A stretch of 64,000 bases of DNA from Alicyclobacillus sacchari. Its GTDB lineage: Bacteria > Bacillota > Bacilli > Alicyclobacillales > Alicyclobacillaceae. A program made the position numbers and the translations under genes. The stretch lies in assembly GCF_004366795.1 (NCBI RefSeq), contig NZ_SORF01000001.1:62001-126000 (forward strand). The letters are read 5' to 3'. Shown here one piece after another: positions 39,253 to 48,171 of the stretch (the first letter of the stretch is position 1; each line of letters starts with the position of its first letter). The notes beneath the pieces were generated by a model. That model was not told where the DNA came from. It was given only the letters and a program-made list of their open reading frames with translations, and ran no database searches.

Positions 39253-40226
39253 AATGTCCGGATCGCAAGGAAATGCTCTGCGCCAAGCAGCGTGTAGCCG
39301 TTGATGTCAGACGGAATCAACACCGTGTCGCCCGGGGCAAGAGGCATCGCGTGCTCGCCGCTGTCGTTCCCCGGGTCAAAGCGAAGTTCGCCCGTTCCCT
39401 CGACCGCGATCACAACATCTGGATTACCGGACACACCATGCGTAAGCCAGGCAGAGCGCCCGCGCAATTGCACGCGATCAATGGTGAAATACGGGCATGC
39501 GGCCAGCCTGGTCAACGTCAAACCTGCTTCCTCCTGCAGCGTTTGAGGTTGCGGCATCGGCTGCGCAGCCCCTCCGTATACGATGATGTCGGCCGCCTTG
39601 TCGACGTGCAGTTCGCGAGATTTCCCGTTTTCGTCCACGCGATCCCAGTCATACACACGATACGTGACATCGGAAGTCTGCTGAATCTCGAGGACCTTGG
39701 TGCCGGCTAACAGCGCGTGCAACGTGCGAGCCGGGACAAACACCAGATCTCCCTGCTGAATCGGCTGATAGGTCAGATAGTCGCGTACCTTTCCTTCGGC
39801 AACCGCACGCAGATACGTCTCGCGATCGGGGAACGTGTGTCCATAATTCACCGTTCCATCCGGCTTTGCATCAAGCACGTACCACGCCTCAGTCTTTCCG
39901 AAATCGCCTTCGTGCTCCCTGGCGTATTCGTCATCGGGGTGAATTTGCACAGACAAATCGCTCTCTGCCTCTAAATATTTGATGAGGAGGGGAAACCGCC
40001 CTTGCGGAGAGTGCCCCAGGTACGCTGTCGGGTACTCTTTCGTGAGTTCCGCCAGTGTCCGTCCTGCAAACGGACCATCCGCGACAACACTCATGCCGTT
40101 TGGATGCCCAGACAGCACCCAGTACTCTCCGATAGGGTCGTCCACTTGTACCCCAAACATCGATTTCAACGCGTGCCCGCCCCAGATGCGCGGCATCGCC
40201 ACAGGCGTGAATTTCACTGGCCACAT
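39228..40226 (-). CDS. manA: Mannose-6-phosphate isomerase, class I
   Basis: 332 residues. Zinc-site motifs SVQIHPDDEYA (Gln and His ligands), KTEAWYVLDAKPDG (Glu ligand) and the later ARTLHALLAG (His) are intact, with the cupin-like C-terminal domain. It interconverts fructose-6-phosphate and mannose-6-phosphate. AAAGGAG lies 11 bases before ATG. Its start overlaps the end of the hydroxyacid dehydrogenase gene by 13 bases, and its 3' end overlaps the convergent DUF4129 gene. Confidence 0.95.
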   Translation of the reverse strand: MWPVKFTPVAMPRIWGGHALKSMFGVQVDDPIGEYWVLSGHPNGMSVVADGPFAGRTLAELTKEYPTAYLGHSPQGRFPLLIKYLEAESDLSVQIHPDDEYAREHEGDFGKTEAWYVLDAKPDGTVNYGHTFPDRETYLRAVAEGKVRDYLTYQPIQQGDLVFVPARTLHALLAGTKVLEIQQTSDVTYRVYDWDRVDENGKSRELHVDKAADIIVYGGAAQPMPQPQTLQEEAGLTLTRLAACPYFTIDRVQLRGRSAWLTHGVSGNPDVVIAVEGTGELRFDPGNDSGEHAMPLAPGDTVLIPSDINGYTLLGAEHFLAIRTFYGSGGRP

Positions 40227-41218
40227 GACTGCGATAACTCCTTTGCGAGATCCTGAAGCTCTGGCACGATTTTAGCATCCTCCATACGCCCTTCGATCAC
40301 GGCGATCAAGTTGTCGATGGCCAGTTGACGCATCGCATCCCGCGTCGCGTGCGTCGCGGAGCCGATGTGCGGCAATGCAACGACGTTTTGTAGTTTGAGC
40401 AGTGGATGATCTTGTGGTATCGGCTCCTGCTCAAAGACGTCGAGCCCTGCAGCCCGGATGCGTCCGCTCGTGAGCGCCTCGTATAACGCGCTCTCGTCGA
40501 CCGTTTTGCCGCGAGAAATGTTGATGAAGATGGCGGAGGGCTGCATCTTGGCAAACATCTCGCGGTTCATCAAGCCAACCGTGTCTTTCGTGAGCGGCGT
40601 GAGCAAAACGACGAAATCGGATGCCGCGAGCAAATCGGGCAGGTCGAGATACACGGCCTGCAGTTCCCGCTCTACATCTTCGTGGCGGGAGCGACTGTGG
40701 TAGAGGACGTTCATGCCAAAACCGAGGCGTGCTCGCCGTGCCACGGCATGGCCAATCCGCCCCATACCGACGATACCCAGTGTCCGGTGATGGACGTCGA
40801 CACCGTAGAGCGCCTCGTCGTCACCCCGTTGCCAATGTCCCTGCCGCACATAGTTATCCAGTTCCACGACCCTCCGGGCCGCTGCGAGGACGAGAGCAAA
40901 AGCGAGATCGGCCACCGTTTCGTCGAGGACACCTGGCGTGTGTGTTCCTAGCACGCGGTGTTTGCGCATGGCTGGGATGTCGAAGTGATCGTAACCGACT
41001 GAAGACGTGCTGACCACGCGCAGACGGGGCGCAGACGCGAGCAATGTCTCGTCGACACGTGTGCCGCTCGTGAGAAGGGCGTCCACGTCGGCAATGGCAT
41101 CGAATAGGAACGACTTGGGCAGGAGGCCTTCGCCCTCCCAACAGACGACATCACCTGCGGCAGCGAGCCTGGCCTTTTCGGCAGCACGAAGCGGTTTCGT
41201 CGACAGTATACGAACCAC
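40214..41218 (-). CDS. D-2-hydroxyacid dehydrogenase
   Basis: About 334 residues. Rossmann NAD-binding domain with GIVGMGRIGHAVARRA, catalytic Arg (NISRGKTVDE), Glu (DVFEQEP) and His (LPHIGSATH) triad in the classical order. The length and motifs fit glyoxylate/hydroxypyruvate or 2-ketogluconate reductases; the substrate is unclear. GGGGGG sits six bases before the GTG at 41218; the ATG at 41224 touches that site and is less likely. Its 3' end overlaps manA, so the two genes form an operon, a sugar-related context. Confidence 0.9.
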   Translation of the reverse strand: MVRILSTKPLRAAEKARLAAAGDVVCWEGEGLLPKSFLFDAIADVDALLTSGTRVDETLLASAPRLRVVSTSSVGYDHFDIPAMRKHRVLGTHTPGVLDETVADLAFALVLAAARRVVELDNYVRQGHWQRGDDEALYGVDVHHRTLGIVGMGRIGHAVARRARLGFGMNVLYHSRSRHEDVERELQAVYLDLPDLLAASDFVVLLTPLTKDTVGLMNREMFAKMQPSAIFINISRGKTVDESALYEALTSGRIRAAGLDVFEQEPIPQDHPLLKLQNVVALPHIGSATHATRDAMRQLAIDNLIAVIEGRMEDAKIVPELQDLAKELSQSCGQ

Positions 41219-41369
41219 ATACATCCCCCCACATATACTCTTCTCAATGCCACTCTACACCTTCCCACAAGGTGAAGAAAGGGGCTTCTCAACAGTCGCT
41301 TTTCGTGGTTTACTGAGACCAATGGCAGTGTCGGGACGTTGTACACATTTTGAAGAAGGTGGGAATCGG

Positions 41370-41837
41370 TTGGACAACCCATCCATCTGTTCGTTGTGTG
41401 TCGATTATGCGTTGGGAGAATTGTCGGATGAACTTCTGAAAAAGCGGTTTGAGCGTCATCTTGGGCATTGCCACACTTGCCAGCGCGACGTACTTGAATA
41501 CCTAGAGTTGATTGACATGTTCGAACCTCGGCCGGAAGCGGAGATGCGTGATCAAAAACAGCGGAAATTGGCAGACGTCATACCATTCCCTCGCCCCTGG
41601 CGAAATGACATCCGCACTCGCGCGGTCAGATACGCCCGGCGCAGACATCTCACGGCGTTGACACTGTCGGCTGCGCTTTTACTGATGAGCTTTTTGAGCA
41701 TCACTGGAGATCACGGCAAGTACAGCCGAGCCATCGGCTTTGCCACATGGCATCGCATCTCGCATGTGTCGCGCTCGCTCATGGCAAAGGGCGAACAGCT
41801 GACAGACAAAATTCACATCAAGCGCGGCTTGCTTTAA
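41370..41837 (+). CDS. Putative anti-sigma factor: zinc-finger (zf-HC2-like) membrane protein
   Basis: 155 residues from the TTG at 41370 (AAGGTGG seven bases upstream; an ATG at 41322 is also open). N-terminal CSLCVDYALGELSDELLKK and HLGHCHTC, i.e. an HxxxCxxC zinc motif as in ZAS anti-sigma factors, then a cytoplasmic segment, one membrane helix (HLTALTLSAALLLMSFLSITG, about 94-114) and a short extracytoplasmic tail ending IKRGLL. Such proteins normally hold an ECF sigma factor and are cotranscribed with it. No sigma gene is adjacent in this window, so this looks like an orphan. It ends in a strong terminator. Confidence 0.7.
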   Translation: MDNPSICSLCVDYALGELSDELLKKRFERHLGHCHTCQRDVLEYLELIDMFEPRPEAEMRDQKQRKLADVIPFPRPWRNDIRTRAVRYARRRHLTALTLSAALLLMSFLSITGDHGKYSRAIGFATWHRISHVSRSLMAKGEQLTDKIHIKRGLL

Positions 41838-41875
41838 AAAAGAGTCAATCGACGTGTGTCGATTGACTCTTTTTA
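41836..41875. terminator. Bidirectional terminator
   Basis: Perfect stem of about 17 bp (AAAAAGAGTCAATCGAC and its complement) at 41836-41875 with a four-base loop and A/T runs at both ends. It can terminate the anti-sigma-like gene and, from the other side, the long minus-strand dehydrogenase operon that ends at 41956. Confidence 0.95.
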
Positions 41876-41955
41876 CAATTCCACATTTCACACCAGCATG
41901 TTAACCAGCAACACACCGTCCGCAAGCTGCGGATAAGCTTCGCTGAGCACCCGCC

Positions 41956-43119
41956 TTAACGATATATAACAGTTTCCCACTGTTTGCTCGCAGCCGCTCG
42001 CTCCACAGCGTCAAGAACACATTGGTTGCGAACTCCATCTTCGAAATCCGGCTTGCAGGGTGAACCATCTTCCAGGCTTCTGAAGAACGTGGCAAACAGG
42101 TTCATGAACGTATGCTCATAACCGATGATGTGACCGGCTGGCCAATACCTGTCTGCAAACGGGTGAACCGGCTCTGTGCAGTTGATGGTGCGGAAACCCT
42201 GCATCCCGCGTTCATCGTCCTCCAGGTACACCTGCAAGTTATTCATATTCTCCAAGTCCCAACGCAGGGAGCCCCGCTCACCGTTGATTTCAAACCGATT
42301 CCCATTGCGGTTCCCGGCCGCAAAGCGGGTCGCCTCGAACACACCAAGCGCCCCGTTTTCAAAATGCGCAAGAAATGCGACCGCATCATCGACGTCCACT
42401 TCACCCGTCCGTGAGTGATCCGCTTTTGCTTCCAAGCCGCCCGACATCTCACCAAGCGGCCGCTCTTTGATAAACGTCTCCATCGTTGCGGCGAGATCAC
42501 GTACCTCTCCTACCAAAAAGCGGGCAAGATCTAGGATGTGTGCCCCAATATCGCCAAGCGCACCTGATCCCGTGACCTCCTTGCGCAAGCGCCACACGAG
42601 CGGGAAGTTTGGATCCATGATCCAATCCTGCAAATACTCGGCCCGGATGTGATAAATTCTGCCGAGCCGCCCCTCTTCAATGAGCCGCTTGGCGTACTGC
42701 ACCGCCGGTGCATAGCGATAATTATGACACACCAGGGCACGCACACCGTTTGCCGCAGCAGCCTCACGCATCCGAACCGCCTCGTCGACCGTCATCGCCA
42801 AGGGTTTCTCGCAGATTACGTGCTTCCCTGCTTGTACCGCCGCAATCGCCATCTCCGCATGAGCGACGTTCGGCGTCACGATGTCGATCACGTCGATGTC
42901 ATCCCGCTCGATAAGCCGCCGCCAGTCGGTCTCAAACGAGGCGAAACCATACTGGGCAGCCGCTTGCCGCACCGCCTCTTCGTTGCGCCCCGCGATTGCC
43001 TGCAACACAGGCGTCACAGGCAAGTCGAAGAAAAAGTCGAGATCGCGAAAGGCGTGGCTGTGTGCCTTGCCCATAAACTGATAGCCAATCATGCCGATCC
43101 TAAGAGCACGTTTCGACAT
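41956..43119 (-). CDS. Gfo/Idh/MocA family oxidoreductase
   Basis: 387 residues. N-terminal Rossmann domain (RIGMIGYQFMGKAHSHAF), CEKPLAMTVDEA with the catalytic Lys (about 95), LKKE... and DIGAHILDLARFL with the conserved Asp/His of the C-terminal domain. These NAD(P) enzymes oxidise sugars or cyclitols, including 3-keto-sugar-forming reactions. It is the last gene of the six-gene minus-strand operon and the second dehydrogenase in it. AAGGAGG is before the ATG. Sugar specificity is unknown; IolG-like activity is possible but no other iol gene is present. Confidence 0.92.
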   Translation of the reverse strand: MSKRALRIGMIGYQFMGKAHSHAFRDLDFFFDLPVTPVLQAIAGRNEEAVRQAAAQYGFASFETDWRRLIERDDIDVIDIVTPNVAHAEMAIAAVQAGKHVICEKPLAMTVDEAVRMREAAAANGVRALVCHNYRYAPAVQYAKRLIEEGRLGRIYHIRAEYLQDWIMDPNFPLVWRLRKEVTGSGALGDIGAHILDLARFLVGEVRDLAATMETFIKERPLGEMSGGLEAKADHSRTGEVDVDDAVAFLAHFENGALGVFEATRFAAGNRNGNRFEINGERGSLRWDLENMNNLQVYLEDDERGMQGFRTINCTEPVHPFADRYWPAGHIIGYEHTFMNLFATFFRSLEDGSPCKPDFEDGVRNQCVLDAVERAAASKQWETVIYR

Positions 43120-43149
43120 GTCGATCCTCCTTCACACCGCACATGCCCA

Positions 43150-44193
43150 TTAGAGCCGCACGGCTTCTCCGAGTTCAGCGGATCGATACAGGCCATTTAG
43201 AATCCGCTGCAATTTCACGCCTTGTTCCGGCGTCGAAAGCGGTGGTTCACCACCCAGACAAGCGTCGACAAACCGTTTGATCTCCCGTTCATACGGCGAA
43301 ATTTCCGGGAGGTAAGCTGGGCTGACGTCGATGAGCGCACCGTGCTTTTCCTGGTAAATCTCCAACGGGAACACGTTGGCTCCACCCGCGTCACCCATCA
43401 GCTTGACGTTCATCTCATCGCGAATTTTGACGTTTGCAGCAAATGCCGATTCCAGGACGAGTGTCGCGCCGTTGTCGAACTGGATGAAGCCGCGCGCCAT
43501 ATCCTCGACGGTAAAGTTTTCATAGTCCCAGTCACCGAGCAAGCCAACGCCCTTACGGGTGCCCAATTTCTGATATGTCGCGCCAAAGACCATCGTCGGC
43601 TCTGGATAGCCCATCAAGAATAGCGCCGCGTCGAGCATATGGCAGCCGATATCGATGAGTGGACCACCGCCTTGGAGCGCCTTGTTCGTGAACACACCCC
43701 AACCCGGAATACCACGCCGACGCACGGCAATCGCTGTTGCGGCGTAGATATCGCCGAGCTCCCCGGCGTCGATGAAACGCTTCAATGTGTCGACTTCTTT
43801 CGAATGGCGATAGTGAAACCCATACGAGAGGAATTTCCCTGCCCGCTTCGCCGTATCGGCCATCGCTTCAGCCTCTTCCACCGTCATCGCTGGCGGTTTT
43901 TCACACAAGACGTGACAACCCGCATTCAGCGCCGCGATCGTCGCGTCCTTGTGGAACTTGTTCGGCGTGCATACACTCACGACGTCGAGCTTGGTGCCTG
44001 CCAACATCTCGTCGACCGTGTGATACACGTTCGAGATCGAAAACTTTTCTGCGACTTCCTGTGCCTTTTCAAAGGCGACGTCACAAATCGCCGCAATTTC
44101 CACCTTGTCGCCACATTTCAGGTAGTTGGGAATGTGCACCTGTTGTGCGATCCCGCCAGCACCCACAATACCTACACGCAATGTCTCCGCCAT
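43150..44193 (-). CDS. Gfo/Idh/MocA family oxidoreductase
   Basis: 347 residues from the ATG at 44193 (AAGGAGG nine bases upstream). RVGIVGAGGIAQQVHIPNYL dinucleotide site, CTPNKFHKD, CEKPPAMT (catalytic Lys about 95) and IDIGCHMLDAALFLMG in the alpha/beta C-terminal domain. It is not closely similar to the paralogue just downstream by inspection, suggesting different roles (for example oxidation and a later reduction). It starts 14 bases after the TIM-barrel gene and lies in the same operon. Confidence 0.92.
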   Translation of the reverse strand: MAETLRVGIVGAGGIAQQVHIPNYLKCGDKVEIAAICDVAFEKAQEVAEKFSISNVYHTVDEMLAGTKLDVVSVCTPNKFHKDATIAALNAGCHVLCEKPPAMTVEEAEAMADTAKRAGKFLSYGFHYRHSKEVDTLKRFIDAGELGDIYAATAIAVRRRGIPGWGVFTNKALQGGGPLIDIGCHMLDAALFLMGYPEPTMVFGATYQKLGTRKGVGLLGDWDYENFTVEDMARGFIQFDNGATLVLESAFAANVKIRDEMNVKLMGDAGGANVFPLEIYQEKHGALIDVSPAYLPEISPYEREIKRFVDACLGGEPPLSTPEQGVKLQRILNGLYRSAELGEAVRL

Positions 44194-44207
44194 CGAAAAG
44201 CTCCTCC

Positions 44208-45176
44208 TTATGCCCACCACATCTGTTGAAGTTTTTCACGAATGATCAGCGGCTTCAAAAAGTCGACCGCCTTTTGGAATCCTTCTTCAATCGACATCAG
44301 GCTGTCCTCATGTTCAATGGAGACGGCACCTTCATAGCCCGCAAGCTGCAAGGCGCTGATGATGTCAACCCAGGTCTGGCTGTCATGGCCATAGCCCACC
44401 GTGCGGAAAATCCATGAGCGATCCCGCTCTTTCGCATACGGCTTCGTGTCGAGCACACCGTTGGTTGCCGTGTTGTGGCGATGAAAGCCGGTATCCTTGG
44501 CATGCACATGGAAAATCGCCTGATGTTGCGCAAGCGCATAAATCGCCTCCACCGGATCAATACCTTGCCAGAACATGTGACTCGGATCGAAATTCACGCC
44601 AATCTGCTCGCCGGCGGCCTGACGCAGGCGAATCATCGTCTCTGCGTTGTAGACGACAAAGCCTGGATGTGCTTCGATTGCGACGCGAACCCCGCGCTCT
44701 TTCAGGAATGCGTTCATCTCCGTCCAGTACGGGATGACCTTCTCATTCCACTGCCACTCGAGTACCTGCGAAAACTCCTCCGGCCAAGGGCAGGTGACCC
44801 ACACCGGGTTTTGCGAGTGTTCCGACTCACCCGGGCAACCTGAGAAGGTGTTGACCGTATCGACGCCAAGTAACGCGGCCAATTCGATGGTTTCACGCAG
44901 CTCGCGCTGTGCCAGTTCGCGCTTCGCCGCGTTCGGATGCAACGGGTTGCAGTGGCAACTGAGCGCACTGATGGAAAGTCCCCGAGACGAAATTTCATCC
45001 AAAAATGCCTTGCGCTTCTCTGCGCTCGCCAAAAGCCCTTCGCGATCACAATGCGCTCCGCCTGGATAACCGCCTGTCCCGATCTCGACCGTATCCACGC
45101 CGGCCTTGGCAACGTGATCGAGCATCTCGGAAAACGGCATGTTTCCAAACAAGACCGTAAAAATGCCAAGTTTCAT
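44208..45176 (-). CDS. Sugar phosphate isomerase/epimerase family (xylose-isomerase-like TIM barrel)
   Basis: 322 residues from the ATG at 45176 (GGAGG six bases upstream). TIM barrel with VEIGTGGYPGGAHC, SCHCNP, EAHPGFVVYN (metal Glu), NFDPSHMFWQG (metal Asp/His) and HVHAKDTG plus SIEHED near the end, all typical divalent-metal ligands of the AP endonuclease 2 family. Enzymes here isomerise or epimerise keto-sugars, or cleave C-O/C-C glycosidic bonds of 3-keto-glycosides. It is commonly found next to Gfo/Idh/MocA dehydrogenases, as here. The exact reaction is unknown. Confidence 0.9.
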   Translation of the reverse strand: MKLGIFTVLFGNMPFSEMLDHVAKAGVDTVEIGTGGYPGGAHCDREGLLASAEKRKAFLDEISSRGLSISALSCHCNPLHPNAAKRELAQRELRETIELAALLGVDTVNTFSGCPGESEHSQNPVWVTCPWPEEFSQVLEWQWNEKVIPYWTEMNAFLKERGVRVAIEAHPGFVVYNAETMIRLRQAAGEQIGVNFDPSHMFWQGIDPVEAIYALAQHQAIFHVHAKDTGFHRHNTATNGVLDTKPYAKERDRSWIFRTVGYGHDSQTWVDIISALQLAGYEGAVSIEHEDSLMSIEEGFQKAVDFLKPLIIREKLQQMWWA

Positions 45177-45213
45177 ACGCATCCTCCTTCTTGTATTCAA
45201 TGGATTCTCATGG

Positions 45214-45963
45214 TTACGCTTTCGCTCGAGACTGTAAAAACGCGAGGGACGATTGAATCGCCGCAAGCGGATCCCCTGGGCATACGTCTTGTTCGACGAT
45301 ATAGTAGCGAACACCTGCCGCTTCAGCCGCTGCGATGATGGCAGACCAATCGAGCACACCGGATCCGACCTCAGCGAAAGCCCCCGTTTCACCGTCTGCG
45401 TCCTTCATGTGCAACAAATCGGCACGCCCTGCATAACGGTTGAGATAATCAACTGGGTTGTACCCAGCTTTGTGCGCCCAATACACATCCAGCTCCATTT
45501 GGACCCCATCTGCGGCAAGTCCGCTCAATAATGAATCGAGTGCGGTTTTACCATCGAATTTCTGAAACTCAAAATCGTGATTATGGTAAGCCAAACGAAG
45601 ACCGGCCTCTTGCAGTGTCGAAGCCGCGTTATGCAAAATGGCAAACAATGCGTCGTAGTCCGCCTTCGTTTGCCGGCGTTCCGGCGGCAGCCACGGGCAA
45701 ACGACATAGTCAAGGCCAAGCTGCTTCGCCTCTTCGATCACCTTGTCCAACTCAGATTCCAAACGGACAAGCGGAACGTGGCAGGACACGGCGCGGATAC
45801 CCAACTCGTCGAGCAAATCACGCAACTGAGCAGCCGTATAGCCACCATAGGTATGCAGTTCGACGACGCGATAACCGATCTCGCGAACCTTTTTCAAGGT
45901 ACCTGCAAAGTCCGCCGCGAGCAAATCGCGCAATGTGTACATTTGAAGTCCGATTTCAGCCAA
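45214..45963 (-). CDS. Sugar phosphate isomerase/epimerase family (TIM barrel)
   Basis: 249 residues from the TTG at 45963, one base after the stop of the upstream gene; AAAGGAG lies nine bases upstream, so the longer frame to 45990 is rejected. Short TIM barrel with VSCHVP, AYHNHDFEF (metal Glu/His), MELDVYWAHKAG (Asp/His) and IVEQD near the end. It resembles the inosose-isomerase-like/3-keto-sugar branch and is distinct from the two other TIM barrels in the operon. A 36-base gap precedes the next gene. Confidence 0.9.
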   Translation of the reverse strand: MAEIGLQMYTLRDLLAADFAGTLKKVREIGYRVVELHTYGGYTAAQLRDLLDELGIRAVSCHVPLVRLESELDKVIEEAKQLGLDYVVCPWLPPERRQTKADYDALFAILHNAASTLQEAGLRLAYHNHDFEFQKFDGKTALDSLLSGLAADGVQMELDVYWAHKAGYNPVDYLNRYAGRADLLHMKDADGETGAFAEVGSGVLDWSAIIAAAEAAGVRYYIVEQDVCPGDPLAAIQSSLAFLQSRAKA

Positions 45964-45964
45964 C

Positions 45965-46807
45965 TTAACAATCTCCTTTCGCGTTTGCAATCATCTCTAT
46001 AAGGCGGTCATACGCAGTCTGTGCGCGTTGCTCACTCGTTCCGGCAAGCGGCTCCTGATGCAACACTTCGGCTGATACCGGCCCGCGATATCCTGCTTCA
46101 TAGAGAGCCTGCAGGAATGGAACGAGTGGAATGCGCCCCTCGCCGGGCAGCAGCCGCTTCTGATCATGCGCCAGAGAAGGCTCTTCCACGGCGTCATTGA
46201 CATGGACATGCACAATCTGCTCCGGTTTCAAGAGAGCGAGGTCGTCCGTCGACTCTTCGGCCGTATACCAATGGAAGCTGTCGAGCAAGTAACCGACGTT
46301 GGGTGCGCCGACGGCTTCCAGAAAAACAGCTAGATCCGCGAGATTCTGGATGAACGGATATGCCTTGTTCCGCAAGTGATGCGGGCCGACATATTCCAAG
46401 CCCAAACGCACGCCGTGCGGCATTAAAGTGACCGCACATTGCCGCAGGCGACGGGCCAGGCGCGCAGCATACGGAACCGGCCGCTCATCGATCGACGGCC
46501 AGAGAAATGTGGTACAGCGAACGGCACCCACGCGCACAGCGAAAGCCGCCCGTTCTGACAGCAGAGCGAGATCGCGCACATAGTCAGCCTCATCAGCGTA
46601 GAGGTTGACGGGCAAGCCAAAACTTGCAAGTTGAAGACGACGCGATTGAAACATGTCTTCGACGCGAGATGCTCCTCGTTTCTCCGCTTCCTGTTGAATC
46701 CAGTGAAGTGGCACGTCCACCCATTCATAACCGCAATGTGCCGCCAAGTCCAAATAAGCTTCCAACTCATTCATTTCGACAAGCGACGGATGTAGACACG
46801 GTTTCAT
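45965..46807 (-). CDS. Sugar phosphate isomerase/epimerase family (TIM barrel)
   Basis: 280 residues, overlapping the VOC gene stop by four bases (ATGA), with AGGTGAGG seven bases upstream. TIM barrel with GLEYVGPHH, LLDSFHWY (Asp/His ligands), HVHVNDAVEEP and SAEVLHQEP. The set of ligands, Glu-Asp-His-Glu, indicates a metal-dependent isomerase/epimerase. It is the third paralogue of this fold in the operon, an unusual multiplicity. Confidence 0.88.
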   Translation of the reverse strand: MKPCLHPSLVEMNELEAYLDLAAHCGYEWVDVPLHWIQQEAEKRGASRVEDMFQSRRLQLASFGLPVNLYADEADYVRDLALLSERAAFAVRVGAVRCTTFLWPSIDERPVPYAARLARRLRQCAVTLMPHGVRLGLEYVGPHHLRNKAYPFIQNLADLAVFLEAVGAPNVGYLLDSFHWYTAEESTDDLALLKPEQIVHVHVNDAVEEPSLAHDQKRLLPGEGRIPLVPFLQALYEAGYRGPVSAEVLHQEPLAGTSEQRAQTAYDRLIEMIANAKGDC

Positions 46808-47241
46808 ACTTGAACCTCACCTGCCAACGCCGCACGAGCAGCGGCCTGCGGAGATGTGGGATCGAGTTGCATGAATTCGATAGGATTGCCATCCGGATCA
46901 TGCGACCAGCACTGCCAGTTCCTATCTAGGCCCTGCTTTGGTTCGACATCCAGTGGTGCGCCTTGATCGCGCAACGCCTGTGCAACGACATGGATATCGT
47001 CGACTTCAAAGCAGAGGTGTGCAAACCCGACGCGATTCGGCGCCGAAGGCGTTTTCAATGTACCGCCATAAAACAACTCAATAAAGCGTCCATCGGGACT
47101 GCGCAAATAGACAATCCATGGCGTGCCGTCTTCGCGATGAATGTCAAACGCCCGATGACAACCGAGAACATCGCAATAAAAGTGCAACGATGTCTCCATA
47201 TCTGCAACCGTCAACGCCACGTGTCCGATTCCTTGAATCAT
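46804..47241 (-). CDS. VOC (glyoxalase/dioxygenase superfamily) protein
   Basis: 145 residues with two beta-alpha-beta-beta-beta modules: GHVALTVADMETSLHFYCDVLG and RVGFAHLCFEVDDIHVV, each giving a metal-site His, and FIELFYGG and PIEFMQL giving the Glu ligands. So it is a metal-binding VOC protein (glyoxalase I, epimerase, lyase or dioxygenase). It is the first gene of the operon of three TIM barrels and two dehydrogenases; GAGGAGG precedes the ATG. Its substrate is presumably the same sugar or derived fragment. Confidence 0.88.
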   Translation of the reverse strand: MIQGIGHVALTVADMETSLHFYCDVLGCHRAFDIHREDGTPWIVYLRSPDGRFIELFYGGTLKTPSAPNRVGFAHLCFEVDDIHVVAQALRDQGAPLDVEPKQGLDRNWQCWSHDPDGNPIEFMQLDPTSPQAAARAALAGEVQV

Positions 47242-47345
47242 GGCCTGCCTCCTCGGACTCCTCTTCGAGCGGGCAGTCCTAAGATTCCCTCAAAGGTTGC
47301 TGCCGCCTACATCACATTGAAACATATAACCGAGGCAAGTGGCCA

Positions 47346-47930
47346 TCACCTATGTGGTCGTCTCATTGCTGATCTGGCTGCGACCGATCGGGATTTCTCC
47401 TCAATCGAAAGCAATCGTTGAACCCCCCACTTCGCCCCGCTCGCCAATAGAACATAGATGGGAATGGAATATAAAGGACTCCAATCGTACGACTGATAGA
47501 TGTCCGCCCATGTGAAAAGCGGTTCGACACACGAAGCCAAGATTCCAAGGATGGCGACAACAGACACAAACCTCGACCAGGTCGGGCACAGCTGATATAC
47601 GAGCGTGAACACGACCGGGATAATGGACAGGTCGATGGGCAACAAGGGAGGATACATGAACCAGACGAGTCGTTGGCGATAGCCCCACAACGCCAAACTG
47701 GTACCGATCACGTCGAGAATGCTCGCCGTGATTCCGATACATGACGCATACACGAGCATTTCAAACAAACGCCGGGTATCCACAAAACGAATCCACACCA
47801 GCCACGGCACCAAGAGCAATACAACGGACAGCCACCATTGCCAGCGAAACAGTTCGTGACTTACCCAATGCTCGTACAGCAAGTGCGACAAAGCTTTGCG
47901 GGTCGTTTCAACATCGGCAAAGGAAGGCAC
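47346..47930 (-). CDS. CBO0543-like five-helix membrane protein
   Basis: 194 residues, GTG start with AAGGAG ten bases upstream. About five predicted membrane helices (36-54, 60-80, 92-118, 121-140 and 150-170), loop SHELFRWQWW and end region QSYDWSPLYSIPIYVLLASG. It matches the uncharacterised CBO0543 family of small Firmicute membrane proteins, function unknown. It lies just upstream of the VOC/TIM-barrel operon on the same strand with a gap of about 100 bases. Confidence 0.65.
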   Translation of the reverse strand: MPSFADVETTRKALSHLLYEHWVSHELFRWQWWLSVVLLLVPWLVWIRFVDTRRLFEMLVYASCIGITASILDVIGTSLALWGYRQRLVWFMYPPLLPIDLSIIPVVFTLVYQLCPTWSRFVSVVAILGILASCVEPLFTWADIYQSYDWSPLYSIPIYVLLASGAKWGVQRLLSIEEKSRSVAARSAMRRPHR

Positions 47931-48171
47931 CTGTTTTGAACTCCTTTTCGTTTCGATCTCGATTGTATTATGCCCAATTTTCCATTCTCACCGTTGCCGT
48001 CTTGCGTAAGCTATCTGACCGGTTCCACAGGAAATCCGTTTGCCGAGTCTTGCTTGAACACTGGACATCGAAAGTGCCGATACCGAGTCTTGTCCGGACA
48101 CCCAGCCATTCAGTATCATGAAACCACGCAAATATGTCCTTGAGCACATGAAATATAAGGAGAGTCAGACG

